DNA of 44,025 nucleotides from JAXMAR01 sp046350295 (GTDB lineage: Bacteria > Planctomycetota > Planctomycetia > Gemmatales > Gemmataceae), in the NCBI GenBank assembly GCA_046350295.1, contig JAXMAR010000056.1, forward strand, positions 1-44,025, given 5' to 3'. A program made the position numbers and the translations under genes. Positions within the stretch are counted from its first letter, which is position 1, and each line of letters opens with the position of its first letter. Below are positions 8,339 through 16,580 of this stretch, piece after piece. Below the pieces are notes generated by a model that saw only the letters and a list, made by a program, of their open reading frames with translations, was not told the origin of the DNA and searched no databases.

Positions 8339-8677
8339 ATGAGATTCTATTCGCTGGTTGCCGCCGGGCTGACGGCCGGCGGGTGCCTCTTTGTTCCCGT
8401 CGAGAGCCGCGCCGACGACCCGTCCACGCCGCGCGAGGTCCAGATCCACGTCGGCCCCCTGCACATCGACGCGGCGACGGGCCAGGTCTGGTACGACCCC
8501 TGGCCCTACGCCTACCCCTATGCCAACCCCACGCCCGACAGCGCCACCCTGACCTTCCACATCGGCGATCTCTATTATCAGTTCGATTACAATCCCCAGT
8601 CCTTCGACCGGTACTACCGCTGGGATCCCCGCTTCCGCCCCTTTTTTTACGGATACCCGCGCGGCTATCGGCGCTGA
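8339..8677 (+). CDS. Small secreted Tyr/Pro-rich protein, unknown function
   Basis: A 112-residue protein with a signal peptide (MRFYSLVAAGLTAGGC, cleavage near SRADD or a possible lipobox Cys at 16). The mature part has a short beta-like segment (REVQIHVGPLHID) and a C-terminal half rich in Tyr, Pro, Asp and Arg (WYDPWPYAYPYANP, ending GYPRGYRR). AAGGAGA lies about 7 nt before the ATG, giving strong support for the start. Its family is unknown to me; an envelope-associated role is possible from composition only. It is isolated, with fahA divergent upstream and repeats plus a convergent gene downstream. Confidence 0.7.
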   Translation: MRFYSLVAAGLTAGGCLFVPVESRADDPSTPREVQIHVGPLHIDAATGQVWYDPWPYAYPYANPTPDSATLTFHIGDLYYQFDYNPQSFDRYYRWDPRFRPFFYGYPRGYRR

Positions 8678-8700
8678 ATCACCGTACGGCTTTGACAGCA

Positions 8701-8820
8701 CGTAGGCCCCGCGAGCCGAGCGGGGCTGGACGTAGGCCCCGCGAGCCGAGCGGGGCTGGATAGAGTGACGGCGGTTTCGCGCGTGTTCACGCCAGGTCCG
8801 GCTCGGCTCGCCGGACCTAC
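8701..8820. repeat. BIME-like cluster of three GTAG-footed REPs
   Basis: Two identical 30-bp units stand in tandem (8701-8730, 8731-8760), each CGTAGGCCCCGCGAGCCGAG followed by CGGGGCTGGA: a hairpin with arms CCCCGC/GCGGGG around a GAGCCGAGC core. A third unit at 8794-8820 is inverted and ends GGACCTAC; its complement starts GTAGGTCCGGCGAGCCGAGC. All three share the GTAGG foot and the GAGCCGAGC core, with compensating changes in the stem. A GTAG tetranucleotide at the hairpin foot is the known recognition feature of REPs moved by RAYT transposases. Confidence 0.85.
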
Positions 8821-8851
8821 CGCGCGTACGCGGATTGAGGCGACCTCAAGG

Positions 8852-9955
8852 TCAACGGAAGCGCGCCCGCAAGCGCTGCGCCGCCGCAACGAGGCGGCGC
8901 AGCTTCTCATACGCCTCGTCGATCGTCGGCGGCTCCCCGGCGTCGGGAGCAAACCCACAGTCCGGATTCAGGGCGATGCGTTCGGGCGCCAGCAGCGTTG
9001 CGGCGGCCGCGCCCAACGCCTCGATCTCCTCCACCTCTTGCAGCCGTTCGCTGCGCACATCGACGACGCCGAGCCCGATGTCCAGATGCTTCGGCAGCAG
9101 CTCCAGGTCGGTCACGTCCCCGGTTCCGGGATAGGCGAACTCGAGGTTGAGCCGGTCGACCTTCACTTCCGCCAGCCGCGGCAAGAGCGGCCGGTAGTCG
9201 CCGGTCACGTCGCTGCGCCGCTTGTAGACGCTGTGGCAACAGTGGAGATGGACCTCGGCGCGCAGCCCCTCGGCGACGCGGTTGATCGCCGCGACCGCCT
9301 CGGGAAGATCGCGCTCGGCGTCCCAGACGCGGCGCAGGCGATCGTCGTGCGTCTCGCCCGCCGCCAGACGCCGATCGCAGAAATAGGTGAGAGCCGGGTC
9401 GTCGATCTGGATGATGGCAATGCCGGCCTCGACGAGCGCGGCGGCCTCGCGCGCCAGGATCTGGGCGAGGTGGTCCAGGAAGTGGGAGGCGGTCGGATAG
9501 GCGTCGCGGCTGTGCGCCTCGTGCCAGTAGCGGACGGCGATGAGGAAGGGGCTGGGCAGGGCGAACTTGGTCACGCGCTCGGTGTGGGCGACGAGGAAAC
9601 GCGCATCCTCGACGAACACCGGCGCCTCGGCTTCCATGCGGCGCACGACGACCTCCGTCGTCTTCGTCTCCCCCTGATGCCTGTAGTGGCGGCACTTTTC
9701 GAACCCACCCACGCGCTCGAGAAACTCCCGGATGTACTGGCTGCGGCGCCATTCGCCGTCGCTGACGACATCGAGGCCGGCTTGCTCCTGAAGACGGATC
9801 GCGAAGCGCACGCAGTCGTCCAGCGTCCTCTGCGCCTGCACGGCGGGCAGGTCCCGCCGCTTCGCCAGCAGGTCGCGCACGACCTGCGGCCGGGGAAGCG
9901 AGCCGGATGCCCTGGGTGTAGAACGGCGGCAGGCGGGCGCGTGCTCTGTCTTCAT
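8852..9955 (-). CDS. MetE-like cobalamin-independent methionine synthase C-terminal domain protein
   Basis: A 367-residue protein matching the catalytic C-terminal domain of cobalamin-independent methionine synthase, without the N-terminal MetE half. Candidate zinc ligands of the family are visible: HLHCCHS (His and Cys) and the C-terminal NPDCGF Cys, with LEFAYPG between. Such stand-alone proteins may transfer methyl groups to homocysteine, but the natural methyl donor is often unknown. The family normally starts with a PPFYTQGIGSLPRPQ-type stretch. Here the piece LPPFYTQGI is in another frame and GSLPRPQ is in this one, which implies two compensating single-base indels at about 9900-9940. 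The ATG overlaps the TGA of the DUF4149-like gene (ATGA), so the two are translationally coupled. Confidence 0.85.
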   Translation of the reverse strand: MKTEHAPACRRSTPRASGSLPRPQVVRDLLAKRRDLPAVQAQRTLDDCVRFAIRLQEQAGLDVVSDGEWRRSQYIREFLERVGGFEKCRHYRHQGETKTTEVVVRRMEAEAPVFVEDARFLVAHTERVTKFALPSPFLIAVRYWHEAHSRDAYPTASHFLDHLAQILAREAAALVEAGIAIIQIDDPALTYFCDRRLAAGETHDDRLRRVWDAERDLPEAVAAINRVAEGLRAEVHLHCCHSVYKRRSDVTGDYRPLLPRLAEVKVDRLNLEFAYPGTGDVTDLELLPKHLDIGLGVVDVRSERLQEVEEIEALGAAAATLLAPERIALNPDCGFAPDAGEPPTIDEAYEKLRRLVAAAQRLRARFR

Positions 9956-10670
9956 GGCGTCTCCCGCGAGGAGCGTTCTTGAGCTGCCGCCAGTGCTCCA
10001 GCGATTCCGTCGGAAAATCCGCGGCGGCGACCGTGGAAGCCGGCTCGGGCGTCGCCGCAGTCGGCGCCGGATCGCTCGGCATCCAGGCCGCGAGGGCGAG
10101 CGCGAGGCCGACGAGCAGGATCATCACGAAACCAGCAGCAGGCTGGCGAGGTGCCAGAGGCCGAAGGTCTTGCGCCTCCTGCATCTTCGCGCTTCGCTGG
10201 TCGAGGTCGTCGCTGGCGGTCGGGTAGGCGAAGGTCTTGTTGTGGCGTTCCCCTTGCAGTTCCGCGCACGTGCGTTTGCAGCGGCCAGCCGGCGAGGACG
10301 CAGGAGAGCGGCCAAAGAGACGCTGACGCGCTAGCCGTGCAGCGGCGGTGGCTCTGCGCGCATCCAGGGGAGGGCGGTCGCGACGGCGGCGAACCCGCAG
10401 GCGGCTTGCAGGAGGAACAGCGTCGGGAAGATGCCGCCGACGGCGTAGCCGCGGCCAGCGTCCCCCTGCTCACGCGGCCCCTTGATCGCCTCGTCTTGCT
10501 TGGCGAACAGCGGCGAGGACGGGAACCAGGGCCGGGCGTTGGCGGGAAGGTTGGGCGCCTCTTCGAACCGCGCGAAGACGCGACGGGGCGGCGATGAAAC
10601 TGAAGAAGACCGTGCCGCCGAACCAGAGGCACAACGCGAAAAGGTGCACGATGCGGGTTGCGGCGGCCAT
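9952..10670 (-). pseudogene. DUF4149/TMEM205-like membrane protein, frameshifted
   Basis: The start is the ATG at 10670, with AAGGAG about 9 nt upstream. It opens MAAATRIVHLFALCLWFGG then TVFFSFIAAP, the typical first helix of DUF4149 proteins. Sequence then continues in another frame (RFEEAPNLPANARPWFP, AVGGIFPTLFLLQAACG) and again in others (LAGWPLQTHV, then the last helix FVMILLVGLALALAAW). At least three frame changes are needed to read one protein of about 235 residues ending at the TGA overlapping the MetE-like ATG. All expected membrane helices survive, so either decay is very recent or the indels are assembly errors. Function of the family is unknown. Confidence 0.65.
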
Positions 10671-11312
<642 letters not shown>

Positions 11313-11315
11313 GGG

Positions 11316-11575
11316 ATGAAGCAAATTGGCGAATCACGCTTCGAGACTGCTCTCCAATGGGCCGTCCAACCATCCGCCGTAGAACCAATATGTGAAGGGC
11401 TCGATGCGGTTGACGGCGGCTTCACTTTACCCCGATCCGCGTACGTCGACAAATGGTTTGCATCTCTGGACGCCCCAGGCGAGGATCTCCAGGTAACTCC
11501 GGGCGGCCGACAGGAAGCGGCCGTGCGGATCATCGCGAAGCATACCGGCCTCACACCCGCCGATCTGTGAGACAG
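11316..11575. other. Unresolved stretch between plsY and the PrsW-type gene
   Basis: No gene can be assigned with confidence. On the plus strand an ATG at 11316 opens 84 codons ending GLTPADL at 11570, with an AAGGA upstream. On the minus strand two pieces in one frame, SYLEILAWGVQRCKPF and FTYWFYGGWLDGPLESS, look protein-like but are separated by a TAA. The plus-strand frame would start 4 nt from the divergent plsY start, which is unlikely. The minus-strand pieces may be a decayed short gene upstream of plsY. Confidence 0.3.
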
Positions 11576-12975
11576 CTACGCTTTCCCCAACGCTCCCTTC
11601 GCCGTCGCCTCCCCCGCCCGCGCCTGCTCGATGCTCCACGCGAACCAGCCGAAACTGACGAGGGCGGTCACGAGGGCGAGGCCGTTCATCTCCTTCTTGA
11701 GGAACGTGTCGTAGAGGCCGTGGAGGACCATGGGGATGGCGACGAGGAAGAGGGCACGGGGGATGTACTCGATCCAGTGGAACTGGGCCTGGATGATCTG
11801 CCGGTGTTTGTGGATGAAGAGGGCGGCGGAGGCGGTCCAGATGCCGTGGAGGGCGACGCAGGACACAAAGCGGACGAGGTAGATGTCGCCGGAGGCGATG
11901 CCGTTGTAGAAGTCGGCGGAGTACATGATCCCTTCGGAAACGCCGAAGCCGACGCCGGAGACGAAGCCCCAGGCGCAGACGGTGGTCCGGGCCAGGGCGC
12001 CTTTCATCCGGTAGTGGAAGAGGATGGGGAGGGCCTTGCAGACCTCCTCGCAGAAGCCGACGCCGAAGGTGTAGCCGAAGAAGCTGGGAACGAAGCCGAT
12101 GGTGGGGTCGAGGGCGGCGCGATAAGAGAAGCCGATGGCCCAGGCGAGCCAGAAGAGGAGCATGACGATGATGTTGCGGCCGACGAGGATGCGGCCCTGG
12201 GTCCAGTTCGCCAGGACCTGGGCGAGGAGAAGGAGGAGGATGCCGATGGTGGCGGTGAAGACGGCGAGCAGGAGGAGATGGAGCGCTTCGCCGCCGTCGG
12301 GGAAGAGGACGAAGGTGAAGGCGAGGAAGAGGCCGGCGGCGAGGAGGGCGTAGAGCCAGTGGACGGCGGTCTTGCGCGGCAGGTAGGCGCCTTCGATGCG
12401 GTTGTCGGGGAGGAGGGCGAGGAGATCGTCGATGCTGGGCAGGCGGATGTCATCGCGTGAATCGGGGCCGTCGTCGATGATCGGCAGCGGGTTCTTCGCC
12501 TTGGTCGGGGGCGGCGTTTTCTTGGATGCGGTCTTCTCCTCCATCGGGGGTGGAAAGGCCTTGTCCATGGAGCGAGGAGACGCTCGGGGACATCGTCCTT
12601 CTTTTCCTGAAGGAGACTGATGGCGAGAGGGATGAAGGCGAGGAGGAGGAGCCAGTAGGCGTATTCGGCGATATTGGTCGAGGAGTCGATTGTGGGGGAG
12701 GTTCTGGTAGCTGGGCGGCGAGACTTTTGACTTTGTCGTCCAGGGTCGGACGCTTTGGCTCTTGCGGGCGCCTCGGCGTTGGAGGTCGCGTGAGGCCGGC
12801 CTGCGGCGGCGTGGCTTGGGCGTGACCGGCGCGTCCGCGGTGAGATCAGCCGGCGTCCTCTTCCGGTTGTGGGACGACGATGACTGCGCGCAACAGGGGC
12901 ATTTGGGGCGCTGCCGGCGCGCTTTCTTGAACGCGGAAGGCTTTTGCCGCAGGAGCAGGAGAAGGCGATTGGCAT
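11576..12975 (-). CDS. PrsW-type intramembrane metalloprotease with an N-terminal zinc ribbon, frameshifted at the N-terminus
   Basis: The C-terminal about 330 residues (11576 to about 12565) are an intact polytopic membrane protein with the PrsW/CPBP-like signature: FCEEVCKALP (paired Glu), FGVSEGIMY, a His in ALHGIW, and HGLYDTF. These residues suit an intramembrane zinc-dependent protease or its relatives; PrsW cleaves an anti-sigma factor in Bacillus, but the target here is unknown. The upstream part is recoverable only across frames: ATG at 12975 opens MPIAFSCSCGK, then in another frame KCPCCAQ, together a four-Cys zinc ribbon, and a transmembrane stretch AYWLLLLAFIPLAISLL near 12620-12660. 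At least two or three indels separate these. It is divergent from ettA; the 288-bp gap between them (12976-13263) holds no recognisable feature. Confidence 0.75.
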
Positions 12976-13263
12976 GGCGCAGGTTAGCGTAACCGGCGGC
13001 GAGGCGATTCGCAACGGGCAAGAGTTCGAGGGGTTGAACCGGCGCCGACGAGAAGGGCCGGCCTCCCTTTCCGACAGGACAAGGTGCTGGTGTGTGGCGG
13101 TCGTGAGATGAGTCGAATTAAGCGTCGGGAAAATAAGGGGTTGTGACTTTCGATGCGAGAAAAGCCGTGAGACGAAAAGGGTTTCCGAGCGCATCGCGTC
13201 TTTCGCAAGAAACGCCCATCCGTAAAATGAGCGAATCAGCACACGACACTCCACAGGTACAAC

Positions 13264-14936
13264 ATGGCCGAGCAATATATCTTCACGATCGAAGGACTGA
13301 CCAAGGCGTACGCCAAGCGCGAGGTCCTCAAGAACATCTGGCTGGCGTTCTATCCGGGGGCGAAGATCGGCGTCATCGGCAGCAACGGGGCCGGGAAGAG
13401 CACGCTCTTGCGCGTCATGGCGGGGGAGGAAAAGGACTTCATCGGCACGGCGCGGCTGACCGAGGGGTTCTCGCGCGGCTTCGTGCCGCAGGAGCCGCGG
13501 CTGGACGATACGAAGACGGTGCTGGGGAACATCGAGATCGCGGTGGCGCCGACGCGCGCTCTCTTGCAGCGGCACGAGGAGATCAGCAACAAGCTGGGCG
13601 AGCCGATGGACGCGGACGCGATGGAGAAGCTCTTGGAGGAGCTGGGGACGGTGCAGGAGAAGATCGACGCGGCCAACGGCTGGGAGCTGGATCGGCAGCT
13701 CGAGATCGCCATGGACGCGATGCGGCTGCCGCCGGGGGATACCGATGTGCGGAAGCTGTCGGGCGGGGAACGGCGGCGGGTGGCGCTGTGCAAGGTGCTG
13801 TTGCAGAAGCCGGACCTGCTCTTGCTCGATGAGCCGACGAACCACCTGGACGCGGAGTCGGTGGCGTGGCTGGAGCGGCACTTGCAGGAATATCCGGGGA
13901 CGGTGGTGGCGGTGACGCACGATCGCTACTTCCTGGACAACGTCGCCCAGTGGATCCTGGAGCTGGACCGGGGCGAGGGATACCCGTTCAAGGGGAACTA
14001 CTCAGGCTGGCTGGAGCAGAAGAAGGCCCGGCTGGAGAAGGAGGAGCGGACGGAGAGCGGCCGGCAGAAGGCGCTGGAGCGCGAGCTGGAATGGGCGCGG
14101 ATGGCGCCGCGGGCGCGGGTGGCCAAGAGCAAGGCGCGTCTGGCGGCGTACGAGAAGCTGGCGGCGCAGGAGGTGGAGGACGCGCCCGGGGAATTGCGGA
14201 TGCAGATTCCGCCGGGGCCGCACCTCGGGGATCTCGTCGTGCGGGCGGAAGGGGTGAAGAAGGGGTTCGGCGACAACCTGCTGATGGAAGATCTGCGCTT
14301 CGACTTGCCGCGCGGCGGGATTGTGGGGATCATCGGGCCGAATGGGGCGGGGAAGACGACGCTGTTCCGCATGATCATGGGCCAGGACAAGCCGGACGAG
14401 GGCTCGCTGCGCGTGGGCGACACGGTTGTGCCGGCGTACGTCGATCAGCATCGCGATCATCTCGACGGCAGCAAGACGGTGTTCGAGGAGATCACGGGTG
14501 GGGCGGACCATGGCTGGGCAAGTCGAAGGTGGCGTCGCGCGCCTATGTCTCGTGGTTCAACTTCAAGGGGCCGGACCAGCAACGGAAGGTGTCGGAGCTA
14601 TCGGGAGGCGAGCGGAACCGGGTCCACCTGGCGAAGCTCTTGCGGAAAGGGGGCAACCTCCTGCTCCTGGACGAGCCGACGAACGACCTGGACGTGGACA
14701 CGCTGCGGGCGCTGGAGGAGGCGCTGTTGAACTTCGGCGGCTGCGCAGTGGTGATCAGCCACGACCGCTGGTTTCTGGACCGCATCGCCACGCACATCCT
14801 GGCCTTCGAGGGGGACAGCAAGACGACGTGGTGCGAGGGGAACTACCAGACGTACGAGGCGCTCCGGCGGCAGAAGCTGGGGGCGGACGCGGACCAGCCG
14901 CACCGGATCCGGTACAAGAAGCTGACGCATCATTGA
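13264..14936 (+). CDS. ettA: Energy-dependent translational throttle EttA (ABC-F ATPase), with one frameshift
   Basis: A soluble ABC-F protein with two ATPase domains, which binds the ribosomal E site and gates entry into elongation according to the ATP/ADP ratio. Domain 1: Walker A GSNGAGKST, signature LSGGERRRVAL, Walker B LLLLDEPTNHLD. A charged linker follows (about residues 245-315). Domain 2: GPNGAGKTT, LSGGERNRVHLA, LLLLDEPTNDLD. The C-terminal RYKKLTHH ending is typical. The frame breaks at the GGG at 14516-14518, where adding one G gives TGG GGC AAG and restores the family sequence into SRAYVSWFNFKG. Restored length is about 557 residues, the usual size for EttA. A homopolymer indel in such a conserved gene is probably an assembly error. 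Confidence 0.92.
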
Positions 14937-14960
14937 GAGACGCGTAGAGTGAGGTGGATG

Positions 14961-15597
14961 ATGATCGGGCACGATGAGCCGGATGACGAGTTCGATGACG
15001 AGGATGACGACGTGTTCCTTGTCTGGGAAGATGGGGTCGTCGTACCGGCCCGGAGAGAGCGTCCGAAAGAGGATGACGGCGAGTTCATCATCGACATCCC
15101 GGAACGCAAGCGACCGGAACGTATGCCGTTCAGTTCGTTGGCGTTCGGCTTGCCGTTCCAAGCTTTCGTGAAGCTGCCCGGCGGCGCCGCCAGCCCAAAG
15201 GCCGATCCTATGAAGCATTGTCCGACTGTGGTAGGATGCATGCTGTGCGAAGCGATCATCCAGGAGGAGCGGACACGCAACGTGTCCTTGATCAACTGTT
15301 TCACGATACGCCAGGCTCCAAGCGTTCCGACCACGGCTGTCGAGGATGACATTCGCCGCGCGGCTGACCGACGGACTGGGGAAGTTCGAGATGCGACTTT
15401 CGGTGAGCGAACTCTCGACGCTTGAAGAGATATACGTCCGAAAAGCTACCGGCGTATTCTCGGAGCGTTTGGGGGTGCACTGGTGTCGTTTCAGGATGAG
15501 CGACTTGGTCGTGCCGCAGTTTGGAAGTTATCAGGTGGTGCTGACGGCGGATGGCGAGTTTCTGGGCCACTGTCCGCTGTCCGTTGTGAAGGGGTGA
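14961..15597 (+). CDS. DUF6941-like protein, second cassette, frameshifted, with an acidic N-terminal extension
   Basis: Chosen start is the ATG at 14961, 6 nt after a GAGG. Residues 1-83 are low-complexity and very acidic (DEPDDEFDDEDDD) with no match to the first copy. From ATG 15210 the frame reads CPTVVGCMLCEAIIQEE, the same layout as the paralogue at 2588-2986. Near 15340-15346 the frame must shift by one base: GTCGAGG then ATGACATTC, giving FAARLTDGLGKFEMRLSV and ending GHCPLSVVKG. One extra base in GAGG explains it. The domain could also be a separate gene from 15210, but no Shine-Dalgarno is seen there. The next gene starts 3 nt after the stop. Confidence 0.55.
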
Positions 15598-15600
15598 GCC

Positions 15601-15810
15601 ATGGACAACAGCGAAAAAGATCGGAAAGAGATCAGCGACGAGGGGGAATTTACAAGTCTGAACGTAGGCTTCCTCGATTTCGGACCCGAGAACAGCGAGG
15701 TGGATTACACGCGCCGTCCCATCCCCGACTCGATCCGCAAGGCCCTCGGTCTACCCTCCCAGGCGGAGCAAGCCGCGCAGACCAATCAGAAAAACCAGAA
15801 ACCCGACTGA
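15601..15810 (+). CDS. Small acidic hypothetical protein, partner in the second DUF6941-like cassette
   Basis: A 69-residue soluble, strongly polar protein (MDNSEKDRKEISDEGEF) with a central NVGFLDFGPENSEVDY and a Gln/Asn-rich tail. No known motif. It starts 3 nt after the DUF6941-like stop, inside a GGGGTGAGCC context that supplies its ribosome site, so the pair should be co-translated. It is followed after 53 nt by the ABC exporter genes. Function unknown; its value is in repeating the pattern 'DUF6941-like gene plus tightly linked small gene'. Confidence 0.55.
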   Translation: MDNSEKDRKEISDEGEFTSLNVGFLDFGPENSEVDYTRRPIPDSIRKALGLPSQAEQAAQTNQKNQKPD

Positions 15811-15863
15811 CCCCGCCAAGGTAATCTCCAGGAGGCGCACTCCCCGTTGCGGACCCACCTTCC

Positions 15864-16580
15864 ATGATGGAACTCAAAGAGGTCACCAAGCATTACCCCC
15901 AGGGCCGGCGCATCGTTCGCGCTCTCAACGGCGTCAGCCTCACGATCGAGGCGGGTGAGTTCGTCTCTATCATGGGGCCGAGCGGCTCGGGCAAGTCGAC
16001 CCTGATGCACCTGCTCGGCGCCCTCGATACGCCGACCGCGGGCGAGGTTTACTTCGACGGCCGGCCGCTGCACACGCTGTCGGATAAGGACCTGTCGTTC
16101 ATTCGCCGCAGCCGGATCGGCTTCATCTTCCAGTTCTTCAATCTGCTGCCGACGCTGACCGCGGTGGAGAACGTGGCGCTGCCCTTGCTTCTGGGGGGCC
16201 AGAGCCGGGGCAAGGCGCTGCCGCCGGCGCTGGCGCAACTGGAGCGGGTCGGCCTGAGCGACCGGGCGACGCACTTTCCCGATGAGATGTCGGGGGGCGA
16301 GATGCAGCGAGTGGCGATCGCCCGCGCCCTGGTCGTGGAGCCGGAAGCGGTGCTGTGCGACGAGCCGACCGGCAACCTCGATTCGGTGACGAGCGCGGAG
16401 ATCCTCAAGATCCTGCGCTCGCTGCCGGAGCCGGGCAAGCGCTCCGTGGTCATGGTGACGCACGATCCGGGCGCGGCCAGCTACGGCGACCGCATCATCC
16501 ACATCCGCGACGGCCGCATCGACTTCGAGGAAACCCCGGCCGAGAAGGACAACCATGTTCTCGGTGTTTCGCACTCTTAG
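15864..16580 (+). CDS. LolD/MacB-type ABC transporter ATP-binding protein
   Basis: A 238-residue cytosolic ATPase. Walker A GPSGSGKST, Q-loop FQFFNLLPTLTAVEN, signature MSGGEMQRVAIARA, Walker B AVLCDEPTGNLD and the switch His in VMVTHD are all present. The sequence is of the LolD/MacB/FtsE class, which pairs with FtsX-fold permeases for lipoprotein release, export or mechanotransmission rather than for uptake. The permease gene begins inside its last codons (26-nt overlap), so the two are one transcription and probably one translation unit. Confidence 0.93.
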   Translation: MMELKEVTKHYPQGRRIVRALNGVSLTIEAGEFVSIMGPSGSGKSTLMHLLGALDTPTAGEVYFDGRPLHTLSDKDLSFIRRSRIGFIFQFFNLLPTLTAVENVALPLLLGGQSRGKALPPALAQLERVGLSDRATHFPDEMSGGEMQRVAIARALVVEPEAVLCDEPTGNLDSVTSAEILKILRSLPEPGKRSVVMVTHDPGAASYGDRIIHIRDGRIDFEETPAEKDNHVLGVSHS

